From Mycoplasmopsis canis PG 14 (GTDB lineage: Bacteria > Bacillota_I > Bacilli_A > Mycoplasmatales > Metamycoplasmataceae), in the NCBI RefSeq assembly GCF_001553195.1, contig NZ_CP014281.1, positions 496,001-560,000 of the forward strand: DNA of 64,000 bases, written 5' to 3'. Positions 1 through 11,088 of the stretch are shown here, in pieces. Position 1 is the stretch's first letter. Every line of letters begins with the position of its first letter. The notes below the pieces were generated by a model. The model saw nothing but the letters and a program-made list of their open reading frames with translations. It made no database searches and had not been told where the DNA came from. Made by a program: the position numbers and the translations under genes.

Positions 1-1166
1 GAAACAACAAATCCGTCTAATAATAAGATATTATTTTTTGGCTTTATAGCCCTAATCTCACCGTCTTCAACAACATCAGGAAAGTTATCTGAACCATAAT
101 AAGAATCAATTGCATCACCATTATACATAATCGCAACATTTACATCAGGGCGCCCTGGATTAATTAAGTCATTGACAATTTCTAAACCATCACCTTTAAA
201 TGTTATGTGTTTATTATTTTTAATGTCATAACCAGTTCCATCATGTATTAAATCAGCAAAAGCATCTATTAATATTTTATATGTTTGATTTCCATAATCT
301 TCCGAATCAGAAACTTTTCCTGTAAAATTGTTTTCCGTTCTTCCATTAGGTAATGGTCAATAAGAAGATCCATATAACATATTGTCCCTAACAGCATCAG
401 TTATATATCACTTGTCAAAGTTATTTTTTGACATAATTTTTAATACATTAATTAAGGACAAGGGGTCTTGAATATCTGTGTTCTTAAATGAGTTTTTATA
501 AACATCAATATTGATTCCTCCATCTTCGTTTTGAACCTCTTTATCCAAAGGAATCTTCTTAATATTGTATCCTATAACCATATCTTGCGAGAAGTATGGA
601 TAGAAATATTCCCAAAGTTCATCGCCATTTTCTAATTTATACTTAGATAAGTGGTCTCATATTTCGCTACGAAGTGTTAGCTGAACATATTTTCTAGCTA
701 AATCTCTTTTTTGTTTAGCTTCTTTAAAAAGTTTTTTAAAATTATTTTTTTGACTTTCATGATAATTTTCAAAGTCATCAGAATTTATAATAGATTTTAA
801 TTTGTTAAACTCTAAAAATCCCTCAATTTCCGGTAAGTTTAACAAACTTGCATAATCAATTTTTCCAATCAATTGTTTTCTTATTAGTTCAACCGCAAGA
901 AATTCAGAACCGATTCCTGCAACGGCTTTATTGTTGATTAATGCATTACTAAATTGATTTACTTCATCAAATTCTTTATAATCAAAAGTGTTATTTATTT
1001 CTTTAATATTATCTTCTGACATATAAGATTTGTAATTGTAAAAACTAGGTTTGAATTTTTTTGTAAACTTCATGCCTAAAACAAAAGTTAAAAGACTCAA
1101 ACCGGCCAATACACCAAAACTTAGTAAAAATTTATTTTTATTTCTTTTAAAGAAAGAATTTTTCAT
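1..1166 (-). CDS. potD: Spermidine/putrescine ABC transporter substrate-binding protein (3' end cut by window)
   Basis: Binds extracellular polyamine for the PotABC importer. About 388 codons are present and the C-terminus runs off the left edge. The N-terminus has a basic stretch and one hydrophobic segment (about residues 12-32) with no lipobox Cys, so it looks membrane-anchored rather than a lipoprotein. The frame continues through TGA codons as Trp. It is the last gene of potABCD; its ATG shares one base with the potC stop (TAATG). The identification rests mainly on the operon, supported by periplasmic-binding-protein features such as the segment reading VNVAIMYNGDA. Confidence 0.85.
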
Positions 1167-1951
1167 TATCTTTTTGATTTATAAATTGCATATGCAATAT
1201 TAGAAATCAATACAATAAACAGAACTATTGAACCAAGAACAAGACCTCATGGCTCAAAAGCCCCTTCATAAAGTTTGGTACCAAGTGTTGATGTATTCGA
1301 AACTGTTCTAGTTATTATAAAGTCGTCAAAACTAAAAACTGAACTAACAACCAAAACTGTAATAATTGATGGAAGCATGTAAACAAGGTAAGTTCTAATT
1401 CATGATCTAAATTTTGAATATCCTAAATCTTGTGATGCTTCATATAAGTTGTTATTAAATTTCTCGCTTCTAGGAAGCATTAATAAAATTCCGTATGGTA
1501 ATGTCATTATAGTATGACCAATAATAACACGACCAAATCCCTCATCATCAACTGAAACTATTCCGAAAAAAGCACTAAAAACAAGTACTAAACCAATAGC
1601 CGTTATATTATCCGGATTTATCAATGGAACGTTTGAAGTTGTTGATAATGTTGTTTTTAATAATTTATTTTTTTGTCTATAAACTGAATAAACAGTTATT
1701 AAACTTAAGACTATAACTAATGTGCTAACAATTAATGCTAGTAACAATGTATTAACTAAACTTAAATCACGACCAGCATCAAATAAACTTCTTCAATTAT
1801 TTAATGTGCTTCCTGTTCAAGTAGGATTAAATTCTCCTTTTGGAGTAGGTTGATTAAAACTAAAAATCACACCAAATACTAAAGGAACATAAATGAAAGC
1901 TAATATTATGTATATGTAGCTACTTCTTAAAAAACTAGTGAACTTACTCAT
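1166..1951 (-). CDS. potC: Spermidine/putrescine ABC transporter permease PotC
   Basis: Inner permease subunit of 261 residues with about six membrane segments. The cytoplasmic EAA loop (EASQDLGYSKFRSW, about residues 171-184) is the site that docks on the ATPase PotA in this family. The start is the ATG at 1951, which lies in an 8-bp overlap (ATGAGTAA) with the end of potB. Translational coupling along potABCD is therefore likely. Confidence 0.93.
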
Positions 1952-2777
1952 AATGTGCCCCTTTCTTTAATTTAAATATAATTTTAGGAACAATTAATAA
2001 TAGTGAATAAATTCCGATAAATATTGCTGAAACTACAATAACAAGCATTGAACCACTACTTAAATCATATTTGTTTCCAGGATTGATTTTTGAGTTAATA
2101 ACAATACCTATTAATTGATTTTGAGATCCATCTGGTAGTAGTTTTGCACTAACAATAAATGTAGTTGCACTTGAAAGGAAAATAATTCCTAGACCACTCA
2201 ATATCGCTTTTGTCCCATATGGTATAACTACTTTAAAAATTGTCTCTACATTCCCAAAACCCAAATCATGGCTAGCTTCAATAATGTTTTTAGGCATATC
2301 TTTAAAAACTGTATATAAAGGCATAACCATTAAAGGTATATTTAAGTAAGTTAATCCAAAAATTATAAAGAATTCATTGTTTAGCGATTTTGGATTTGAA
2401 GCAAATATTGCTAATGCAAGACCTTTTATAGAATAAATACGTGCAACAGTAAAAATTGCTAAAGGACTTATCATTAAACTTAAAGCGAATATCTTAAATA
2501 ACTTAGATTTTGATCTAGAAACAAAATAAGCATAAGGAAATCCTATGAATAAACATAATAATGCTGATACTATACCTATTCATAAAGATCTACCAATAAT
2601 ATTTCAAGTGTTTGAATCCTTTATTAAAACATAAGCGTCAAAATCTTTTGTTGAAAAAGCGCTTATAACAATCATTAAAATTGGTAATAATATAAGAAAA
2701 ATTGCTAAGAATAAATAAGGAATAAATAAATACGCTTTTTTATCAAAGGTAAAAAGTGATTTAATTTTGGAATTCAT
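1944..2777 (-). CDS. potB: Spermidine/putrescine ABC transporter permease PotB
   Basis: Second permease subunit, 277 residues. It has a hydrophobic N-terminal segment followed by further membrane spans and an EAA loop (EASHDLGFGNVETIFK, about residue 166). Several Trp residues are coded by TGA, including one in NTWNI. The ATG at 2777 gives MNSKIKSLF and sits 17 bases inside the end of potA, so the four genes form one overlapping operon. Confidence 0.93.
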
Positions 2778-4140
2778 TTTGACTGTAATCTCACTTTGTA
2801 TCTTTTTTCATTAAGTGAATTGAATCAATAGTTCAACTTAAGTAAACCATTTCATCAATATCAAATTTCTTAGCTGTTTCTACATGGAATATATTACCTT
2901 CATCTGATTCAATTGTTAAGTAGTAATAACTACCTCTGTATGAAATCTCTTTAACTCAACCAATAATTTTTCCGTCTTTTGAGGTAGTATTATTAGTAAT
3001 ATCAATATCCTCGGGCCTTATTAAAACATCCACTTCCATATTTTTTTCAAATTCATCTTCTTCGTGTATTGTTTTATATTCTCTTCCGAATAACTTGACA
3101 TTACCATCCTGTACCATCTTACCATTGAAAATATTTGAATCACCGATAAATTTGGCTACTCATATATTTACAGGGTAATCGTAAATGTTTTTAGGTGTAT
3201 CGTATTGTTCAATGATACCATCTCTCATAATAGCAATTCTATCAGATAATTCTAAAGCCTCATCTTGGTCGTGTGTTACAAAAATGAATGTAAGACCTAA
3301 TTCTTGTTGAACTGTTCTCAATAAAATTTGCATCTTTTGACGAATTTTTGCATCTAATGCACTAAGCGGTTCGTCTAAAAGTAAAATTTCAGGTTCAATA
3401 ACTAAGCTTCTTGCTAGCGCAACACGTTGTTTCATTCCACCTGATAATTCTGATATGGCTTTTGTTTCGTTTCCTGATAACCCAACTATATCAATAATTC
3501 TTTTTGCTTTTGCTTTAAGCTCGTCTTTAGTCATTTTACGTTTAAAATACTTGTTCTCATAATCTTGAACTTTTAATTCAACGAAATTTTCTCAGTATGA
3601 GTATTTAAAATCAGAATCATCTAGTCATCTTTGGCGTTTATTGTATTGATATGTTCCTGGTTTTAACTTTTGTAATTCATTAATAAATTTTTCTTGAATA
3701 TCATCAAGCTTCTTCATTTCTTGTTTAGCTTTATTTTCTCATTTAGTTTTTTTGATCTCAAGGTTACTAATGTATTTTTGATTAATTTCTTCTTTTTGCA
3801 CTCTTTTAATTTTTAATCCGTAAAGAATATTTCCCTCAACATTTAGATGCGGGAATAGTGCATAATCTTGAAAGATTGTAGAAACATTTCTCTTGTGTGG
3901 AGATAAATCTTTAATGTCTCTTCCATTAAATTTAATTTCTCCACGTGTAGCTCATTCAAAACCACCAATTAATCTCAATATCGTTGTTTTTCCTGAACCA
4001 GAAGGTCCTAAAAGGGTAACAAATTCCCCTCTATTAATCTTTAAGTCGATGTTGTTTAAAACAGTCTTGTTATCAAAAGTTTTAACAATATTTTTTAACT
4101 CTATAATATGTTTTTGATTTTTCTTATTGTTTTTATTCAT
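2761..4140 (-). CDS. potA: Spermidine/putrescine ABC transporter ATP-binding protein PotA
   Basis: Energizing ATPase of the polyamine importer, 459 residues. Visible motifs are Walker A GPSGSGKT (45-52), a Q-loop region [12 protein letters not shown] (about 94), signature LSGGM (232-236) and Walker B ILLLDEP followed by SALD and a switch THDQ. A C-terminal TOBE-like domain includes [10 protein letters not shown]. An extra charged segment of about 95 residues, rich in Lys and Glu, separates the Q-loop from the signature; canonical PotA (about 370 residues) has none. Its ribosome site is GGAG, inside the end of the preceding small ORF. Confidence 0.95.
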
Positions 4141-4311
4141 TTAAAATCTCCTTTCTAATTTTTTCAAAAAAATTAAAGTGGAGACAGTATCAAAAAGATT
4201 CTCGCAATATTGTTCAACATTACAAGAAATACTTGGATAATCAATTTCGCTAAAAATATTTAGTATATTTTTAATTTCTAAAATTTGTATTAAAAGTTGT
4301 TTCTTTTTCAT
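4141..4311 (-). CDS. Unrecognised 56-residue small ORF heading the pot operon
   Basis: A short open frame (MKKKQLLIQILEIKN at the start, KKLERRF at the end) whose TAA directly abuts the potA ATG with no gap. It contains two Cys and an amphipathic, Leu/Ile-rich N-terminal half, and it uses no TGA codon. A perfect TATAAT lies 8 bases upstream of its ATG with no Shine-Dalgarno, so its mRNA would be leaderless. It may be a small protein or a leader ORF that couples translation into potA. Coding status is inferred from placement only. Confidence 0.5.
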   Translation of the reverse strand: MKKKQLLIQILEIKNILNIFSEIDYPSISCNVEQYCENLFDTVSTLIFLKKLERRF

Positions 4312-4319
4312 TAATTTAA

Positions 4320-4325
4320 ATTATA
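4320..4325 (-). promoter_or_regulatory. -10 box (TATAAT) for the pot operon
   Basis: A consensus TATAAT on the minus strand 8 bases before the small ORF at 4311. No convincing -35 hexamer is visible, which is common in mycoplasmas. Confidence 0.55.
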
Positions 4326-4378
4326 TAAAAAAAATACTAAAAACTATGTTTTTATATATATTTTTTTAATATTTTTAA

Positions 4379-4403
4379 TAAAAAAATTACTCCTAAGAGT
4401 AAT
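4379..4403 (-). terminator. Rho-independent terminator after rpsR
   Basis: A 7-bp stem (ATTACTC/GAGTAAT) with a 4-base loop followed on the minus strand by a U-run. It begins at the rpsR stop codon and ends the rpsF-ssb-rpsR transcript. Confidence 0.75.
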
Positions 4404-4663
4404 TATTTTGAAATTGAACGTGTACGCACAATTGTGTAAGGAATTAAAGCGATAAATCTAGCTCTTTTTACTGCATTTGCAACTTTTCTTTGGTGTTTTG
4501 CACATGTTCCAGTAATGCTTTTTGGCTTAATTTGACCTGTTGATGAAATAAATTTATTTAATAATTCTGTGTCTTTGTAGTCAACATAGTGAATGTTATC
4601 TTCACAAAATGAACAAACCTTTTTTCTTCCAACAAAAGCTTTTTTACGTTTAATGTATGACAT
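4403..4663 (-). CDS. rpsR: 30S ribosomal protein S18
   Basis: An 86-residue S18 that binds S6 on the platform of the small subunit. It is recognised from the KRARFIALIPYT core and the C-terminal arginine-rich end. The N-terminus has CSFCEDN and a further Cys in TGTCAKHQRKV, which suggests a zinc-binding S18 form. It is the third gene of the rpsF-ssb-rpsR operon, 18 bases after ssb, with a GGAG ribosome site. Confidence 0.96.
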   Translation of the reverse strand: MSYIKRKKAFVGRKKVCSFCEDNIHYVDYKDTELLNKFISSTGQIKPKSITGTCAKHQRKVANAVKRARFIALIPYTIVRTRSISK

Positions 4664-4681
4664 ATTTTAATCTCCTAATAT

Positions 4682-5209
4682 TTAATTTTCCTTAATGAAT
4701 AAAGAATCATCATTATCATCATCAAAAACTGAGATCCCAATTTCATGTAATGAGTTAAATGAGGTATCTTCATTATAAAGATTCTTTAATTCTTCATCGG
4801 GTTTTATGTTATTTTTTTCAGGTTGTTGATACTGAGTTTCTCTTTTTGACACCCCTTCAGTAGTAATGCCGGTTCTTTGAACAACTGATGATCTTGATTC
4901 TAATAATTTTATTTCGAAAACAGTAACATCTGTTGTTCTTTGTAATTGATTAGATTGATTAGTGTATTGATTAACATGCAATTCACCTTCAACATATACT
5001 AAAGTACCTTTTTTTAGAAAGTTTTTAGCAAACTCTGCTTGAGTTCTTCATAAAACTATTGGTATAAAATCAGTTTGTTTTTCTGATGAACTACTAATTC
5101 TTTTTCTTTCAACAGCAAGAGAAAGTCTTGTGTAAGGAATCCCTTGCTTTGTAAATGTTAACTCCACATCATGTGTAGTTCTTCCGATAAGAGAAACTTT
5201 ATTTAACAT
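4682..5209 (-). CDS. ssb: Single-stranded DNA-binding protein
   Basis: A 175-residue SSB. The OB fold starts at MLNKVSLIGRTTHDVELTF and continues through RLSLAVERKR and IPIVLWRTQAEF. A TGG/TGA mix codes Trp, as elsewhere. The tail is acidic (DDDNDDSLFIKEN) but lacks the classic DDDIPF tip. The chosen ATG at 5209 has AAGGAG 5-10 bases upstream. It lies between rpsF and rpsR, as in most Firmicutes. Confidence 0.95.
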
Positions 5210-5244
5210 TTCAACTCCTTGTAAAAATTTAAATTAAAAATATT

Positions 5245-5664
5245 TTATTCTTCAACTACTTTTTTAGCTCTTGGAGCTCTTGGAGCTCTAGTTTGTTTTT
5301 CAGAATTTTCAGTTGAGTTTTCTCTTGGTTTTCTTTCAAAAACTCTTTTTGCTCTAACAGGTTTTTTAGAAGCCTTTTTAGATGATAGGCCTTTTTCGCT
5401 ATCTAAGTTGATAACAAGTGATCTTCAAACTTCCTTAATAATATTTGTACGACGTGTAAATTCAGAAATATTTGAACCTTCAGTTTCAACATTAGCTAAA
5501 ACATATTGTCCAAATTCTGATTTTTTAATTTTGTATGCTAAACGATTGTTTTCAAGTTTTTCAGCTTTTTGAACACCTTTTCCAAAAACTTCAGATAATA
5601 AGTCAAAAGCAACTTTAACATCAGCTTTTGGATCAACAATCATCATAATTTCGTATTTGCTCAT
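5245..5664 (-). CDS. rpsF: 30S ribosomal protein S6 with basic C-terminal extension
   Basis: The S6 core (MSKYEIMMIVDPKADV, then NRLAYKIKKSEFGQYVLA) occupies about residues 1-92. A TGA-coded Trp at residue 80 is followed by a Lys/Arg/Pro-rich tail with repeated RAPRAPRAKK-like sequence, giving 139 residues against about 95 for bacterial S6. Such tails are common in mycoplasma ribosomal proteins. It is the first gene of the operon and has an upstream leader hairpin. Confidence 0.95.
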
Positions 5665-5686
5665 TATTCTCCTTATGGTCTTTCTG

Positions 5687-5708
5687 GGCTATTGAGTTTT
5701 TAATAGCC
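5687..5708 (-). promoter_or_regulatory. Leader hairpin upstream of rpsF
   Basis: The rpsF leader RNA can form a 7-bp stem GGCUAUU/AAUAGCC with an 8-base loop, about 23 bases before the start codon. S6:S18 leader elements occur at this place in many bacteria. The exact S6:S18 bulge motif cannot be confirmed by eye. Confidence 0.45.
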
Positions 5709-5746
5709 AAGGAGTATTCTTAATTAAATATTTATACTCGTTATCT

Positions 5747-5752
5747 ATTATA
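5747..5752 (-). promoter_or_regulatory. Candidate -10 box for rpsF-ssb-rpsR
   Basis: TATAAT on the minus strand 83 bases upstream of the rpsF ATG and just outside the leader hairpin. No clear -35 is seen. Confidence 0.45.
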
Positions 5753-5905
5753 ATACCTAACAAAATATTATGAAATCATTATTTTTGTTTTTTATGCCTA
5801 AACTATGGACTAATTCGGAAAAAACAAAATAAATATATTAATATTTATAAATATAATTTGCTTTTTTTAGTTGAAAATCATTAAAATAAATGTATATTAT
5901 TCATT

Positions 5906-7738
5906 ATGAAAAATTTAGTAATTGTCGAGTCACCAAATAAGGTATCAACAATAAAAAAATATTTAGGTGATGAGTATAATGTTGTTGCCTCTGTCGGTCA
6001 TTTTTTAAAGATGAAAACAGATGGTGAATATGGGTTTGGAATCGATTTAAACGAATGAGAACCTAGATACTCTTTAGATTCAACTAAGAGAAAAGTTGTC
6101 AACGAAATTAAAGAAGCATTAAAGGATGTTGATAATGTATATATTGCAACTGATCCCGATCGCGAAGGTGAAGGTATTGGTCAACATTTGGTTACATATT
6201 TTAAAATTAAAAATTTTAAAAGAATTAAATATAACGAAATTACAAAAGACGCAATTTTAAAGGCTATAAACAATCCAGGAGAATTAAATAACGGTCTTGT
6301 TGATGCGCAAAAATCAAGAAGAATGCTAGACAGAATTATTGGTTTTAGATTAAGTAATTTAATGAAATTAAAATTTAGGAATGCTCCCGGGATACCAACT
6401 GCCGGCAGAGTGCAATCTATTGCCTTAAAATTAGTTGTCGATAGAGAAAGAGAAATTCAAAATTTTGTTCCTGAAAGTTTTTTTAAATTAAGTGCAAAAA
6501 TTGAAAATAATGAAGTTTTAGCTTATTATTTTAACCCAAAGGCAGATGATAGAAAAGATTGAATTTACAGCGAAGAAGTGGATAAAATAAAAAAATATTT
6601 TGAGACTTCGAAAAAAGAATTATTAGTAAAAAATATTACTATTTCAAAAAGAAAAGTGCCAGCTATAACACCCTTTAAACAGTCTGCTTTGTATAAAAAG
6701 AGTCCATTATCTTCTTCATCAACACAAGGAATTCTTCAAAAACTTTATGAAGGTTTTGGTGATGGTGGTTTAATTAGTTACCCAAGAACTGATAGCACAA
6801 GACTTTCAAGCGATTTTGTAAATAACGCAAAATTATACATAGAAAACAAATGAGGAAAAGATTATGTCGCTTCTGAAGTAAAAGGTTTTAGTGGAGATCA
6901 AGATGCCCATGAAGCAATTAGGCCAACAGACATTTCGCTAACACCTGAGTTAGCTGAAAAAAAATATCCTGAATTAAATGAATATGACTTAAAAATTTAT
7001 AAATTAATTTACCAAAATACGCTCATGGCACTAATAACGCAGCCTATTAGAGAAAGTAAATTATATGAATTTTCAAATGGTGAGTACGAATTTAGACAAT
7101 CATTTTCTAAAATTATTTTTGATGGTTACTACGTAGTTACCGGAAAAGAAGAACAACAATTTGATCCTGAATACACACATGGCCAAATTGTTGCAGTTGA
7201 AGAATTTAATTTTGAAAGTCATGAAACTAAACCTTTGCCAAGATACAATGAAGGGTCATTGATTGAAATGCTTGATAATATAAAGGTAGGTAGGCCTTCT
7301 ACGTTTGCAACCACTGTAAACATAATAAAAGATAGAAAATTTGTAGTTAATGAATCTTCACAATTAGTCCCAACAGAATTTGGTATTGCGTTATGTGATT
7401 CATTAATAGCTGGATTTCCTAATATTATTAATGAAAGTTATACCGCAAAAGTAGAAGAAGAACTAGATAAAATAGCTGAAAATACTTTATTCAAAAATGA
7501 TGTACTTCAAGACTTTTGAAATAGATTTCAAGAAGAAGTTAAAACCGCTTCAGAAAAAATGAATATTTATCATTTTTCAACACCAGAACTTGAAAGAGCT
7601 TGTCCAGCATGTGGCGGTACTTTGTTAATAAGAAACAATAAAAAAGGACAAAAATTTATTGGTTGCGCTAACTTTCCTAAGTGTAAACATACAGAAAGTT
7701 ACGAAGAAAAAGAAGAAAACCAATCAAATTTAGATTAA
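5906..7738 (+). CDS. topA: DNA topoisomerase I
   Basis: A type IA topoisomerase that relaxes negative supercoils, 610 residues. The Toprim domain starts at [11 protein letters not shown] and has the acidic DPDREGEG (about 82-89). The catalytic Tyr lies in SYPRTDS (about residue 292). Only one zinc-finger unit follows (CPACGG...GCANFPKC, about 566-595), against three or more in many bacteria. The start is the ATG at 5906, which has no Shine-Dalgarno; a TATATT/TATTAT box lies a few bases upstream, suggesting a leaderless mRNA. Confidence 0.96.
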
Positions 7739-7803
7739 TCTAAATTTCGAATTTAAAGTTAAATATTATAATTAAAACCTACTTTTTACTCAAAAGATTA
7801 GTA

Positions 7804-7856
7804 TTAATTAGAAAAGTCATATGCATGTTTAACTTGCATATGACTTTTCTAATTAA
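7804..7856. terminator. Perfect 22-bp hairpin between convergent genes
   Basis: A perfectly complementary 22-bp stem (7804-7825 with 7835-7856) and a 9-base loop. It lies between the ends of topA (+) and the DUF2130 gene (-) and probably terminates both transcripts. The stem is much longer than typical terminators here. Confidence 0.7.
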
Positions 7857-7873
7857 CAATATATTGACTTTTT

Positions 7874-9460
7874 TTATTCTTCAGTTACTTCTTCAGAAAT
7901 ATCTTTAATATTTCCGATTTGATTTTGTGCTACTTGATTAACATCAAGCAAAAAGCTTTGTTTATAAAATTTTTCTTGGAAAGCTTTATCAATTTTTTTA
8001 ATTGTATTTTCTTCTATATTTCTAATTTTGTCTTTAATTTTTTCTGACTCTAGCTTGATTGTATCCGCAAATTTAGAAATATCTGATAATCTTTCTTGTA
8101 GTCTTTCAAAATTTTCTCTAATGTTTTTATCAAAGAATTCTTCAAACTCTTTTATTATTCTTTCTTTTTGTTTAAAATTCATTTCTTTATACGAAATTTC
8201 AGTTTCTTTTTCAAAAAGCATTCTTAACATTTTAACTAAAGAAATAAATGTTACATCTCTAACAACAAAAATATTATTATAGTTTCTTGCAAAATTTATG
8301 AATATAGACTCATCAGGGTTCAATTCTGTAACCAATATTCCAAAATTAGCACCGTAATTTTTGACATCTTTGGCTAATTTGTCATAAAATTCCTCATTTT
8401 TCTTTGAACCGTCTTCCGTTAATTTTGCCTTTGCTTCTATCACTAGTTTCCCGATTACGTTATCTTCATTTTTTTTATCTAGAAACTCTATAACAATATC
8501 CGGCATTCTACCATTTATTGCTTGTGTTGCTTTATTAAATCTAATACTTGTATCCATACTAAAAGCATCTTCAAGCATATTTAATAAATGATCTTCAAAT
8601 TCGTTACCGATTGTCTTAATATTATTGTTTTTCCAACTTGATTTTGATCTTGCTTCAATTAATTGTCCATTTAATTTGTTAATTTCTGCAACTTTATCAT
8701 TAATAATATTATCTTTATTATTTTTTTCTTCCTCGAGGAATTTTATTTTTTCATCTTTGTATAATGAATTTGCATTTAACATATTTATTTTATCTTCAAG
8801 CTCTTTACGAAGAGATAAAAGAGCCATTTCTTTTTCTTGTTTATGATTTGAAACTTGAGCTTTTCATATATTTATTTCTGTTTTAAACTTTGAAATTTCT
8901 TCTTGCATTTCGAGTTGTTTATTTAAATTAAATATTTTTTGATTCTCATCATTTTCCTTTTTTAATAAAGAAACTTTTTCATCAAATTCTTTATCTTTGC
9001 GAGAAAGTAATTCTGCTTGAATTTTTATCTTGTTTTGAATATCTTTAAATTCGAGTTCTTTTTGAGTAGCTATAAGTTCTCTTTCTTTTCTTAAAGCTTC
9101 ATTTAAATCTGTATTGAACTTTGTTGATAATAATTTTGTATTTTTTTCAATTTCTTCTTTTAATAAAGATTGATGCTTTTCTAATAACTTATTTTTTTCT
9201 GATTCAAATTTAATGATTAAATCATTATATTCTTTTGATTCAGTAACTTTTTTTGAAAAGTGCTCTTGTGCTCTATTATATATTTCTTCTTCTTTGGCTC
9301 TTGAAATAATATTTGAAGCTTTAGATATATAACTAGTTATTTCTTTTGAACCAGCATCTAAAATTTCTTTTAATGAAATAAAATCACCAGGTTGCGCATT
9401 TTCAAGAAGTTCAAATTCCATTTCATCTAAATTTTTAATTTTTATGAGTATTTTTTTCAT
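7874..9460 (-). CDS. DUF2130 domain-containing coiled-coil protein
   Basis: A 528-residue soluble protein. Residues about 60-260 are a heptad-like coiled coil rich in Glu and Lys. The C-terminal half carries the DUF2130 core, with NGRMPDIVIEF, KLVIEAKAK and NFGILVTELNPDES, and resembles a restriction-endonuclease fold (the D...ExK pattern is visible). One TGA Trp joins the two halves, so there is a single gene, not two. The ATG at 9460 has AAAGGA upstream. Its biochemical role is unknown. Confidence 0.85.
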
Positions 9461-9739
9461 GTTAATTCCTTTCGTTTTTTTGATAATTTAATTATATACT
9501 TTTTGAAAATCAAAAACCCAAAAAACAAGTAAATCTTCTTTTTTATTAGAGTAAAATATGCGAGAATTCTATCATGGAAAAATTAACTTTTATCTCTATA
9601 TAATAGTAATAAAAGTTTTATTGATAATTTAGTTTTTATACTTTATCAACTAATTTAAATACTGTTTTTACAGGACATTTTTAAAAATTTTTTTCTTGCA
9701 AAAAAACTAAATTAATAAAAAAGTTATTTTTTGACAAAA
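9461..9739. other. Gene-free interval upstream of the DUF2130 gene
   Basis: An A/T-rich stretch of about 280 bases between the deoB terminator and the divergent DUF2130 start. The only signals seen are short TATA-like boxes near 9490 and 9597. No ORF, RNA fold or repeat stands out. Confidence 0.5.
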
Positions 9740-9767
9740 AATAAAAAAACAAGCAAAATGCTTGTTT
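9740..9767 (-). terminator. Terminator after deoB
   Basis: An 8-bp stem AAACAAGC/GCTTGTTT with a 5-base loop, followed on the minus strand by a run of U. Confidence 0.8.
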
Positions 9768-9772
9768 AATTG

Positions 9773-10960
9773 TTAAACTAGTTGATCAAAAATATCATCA
9801 CCTGTTTCAGAAACAATATCAACACCAAAGTTTCTAGCAACAATATTTCCTAAAGTACCTAATCCTTCGAAATTTGGAAGCACTTTTGGATTTTTAAATG
9901 ATTTTGAGTAAATAGTTGCTGGTAAAAATTCTCTTGTGTGATTAAATCCAGGGTATAATGGGTCATTACCATGATCTGATGTCATAATTAATAAGTCATC
10001 TTCATTCATTGCATTAATCAACTTACCAATTTTATCATCTAAACTAGCTATATTAGAAGCGTAACCTCTAACATTTCTTCTATGTCCATAATGAGAATCA
10101 AATTGAACTAAGTTGGTAAAAATAAATTTATTTTCACCACCTTTTGTTGCTAAATCAATAGTAATGTCCATTCCGTTTGCATCACCTTCACTTGGGAAAT
10201 GAGTTGTTATACCTTGCCCAACAAAAATATCATTAATTTTTCCAATTGAAATAACTTCAACGCCTTTTTCTTGAAGACGATTTAAAATCATTTCTTGTGG
10301 TTTGTTAGCATAGTCATGACGATTAAATGTTCTTGTAAAATTACCAAAATCACCAATATATGGACGAGCAATAATACGACCAACATTTCATTCAGGACGT
10401 GATGAACAAATTTCACGTGCAGCTTTTGCATATCTATATAAATTGTCAAGACCTGTTCATTCTTCATGTGCACAAATTTGTAAAACAGAGTCATTTGAAG
10501 TATAAACTATAATTGCGCCACGTTCTTTTTCTTCGTGAGCCAATTCATTAATAATGTCTGTACCAGAAGATGATTTATTACCAACAATAGGTCTACCATC
10601 TCAAGCCTTTGATAATGCATCAATTAATTCTTGTGGAAATCCATTTTCAGTAAAAGTAGGAAAAGGAACAAGTGTTTTAATACCCATCATTTCTCAGTGC
10701 CCTGCAAGTGTATCTTTAGCGTTTGATACTTCTTGGACTTTAGCCATATATGCAGCAGGTTTTGAAACATGATAGTTACCATTTAAATCAGTTATATTGC
10801 CAATTCCCAATTTCTTTCAATTATCAATTTTAAATTCTTCAACCATTGAAGCAGATCTAATAGTATTTGCACCATGGTCACCAAAAGCTTTTTGATCTCT
10901 ATCAGGACCAATACCCAATCCATCTGTTACAATCATAAAAATTCTTTTAAATTTTGCCAT
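9773..10960 (-). CDS. deoB: Phosphopentomutase
   Basis: Interconverts ribose-1-phosphate or deoxyribose-1-phosphate with the 5-phosphates, linking nucleoside salvage to glycolysis. It has 395 residues, normal for DeoB. It belongs to the alkaline-phosphatase-fold family: [13 protein letters not shown] (metal Asp) near the N-terminus, HWEMMG, and the C-terminal metal site SDHGNDP and FNHTREFLP. Several Trp are TGA, which splits the frame under the standard code. The ATG at 10960 is preceded by AGGAG. Confidence 0.96.
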
Positions 10961-11054
10961 ATAATCTCCTAATTATTTATTCTAATTTTTAAGTAGTAAA
11001 CTTAATTATATTTTACTCCTTTAATTTTATTTCTAAAACATTTAAAAGAGTTAT

Positions 11055-11088
11055 ATAAAAAAATCACTAAATAAGAGAATTTAGTGAT
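11055..11088 (-). terminator. Terminator overlapping the end of the sigma-factor gene
   Basis: A 10-bp perfect stem ATCACTAAAT/ATTTAGTGAT followed on the minus strand by a U-run. The stop codon of the sigma-like gene lies inside the stem. Confidence 0.8.

Noticed and set aside
8028-8846. Plus-strand open frames opposite the DUF2130 gene
   Set aside because: They are hydrophobic shadows of a Lys/Glu-rich coiled coil on the minus strand, with no ribosome sites.
7874-9460. Two separate genes at this locus
   Set aside because: The break is a TGA read as Trp; the frame is continuous.
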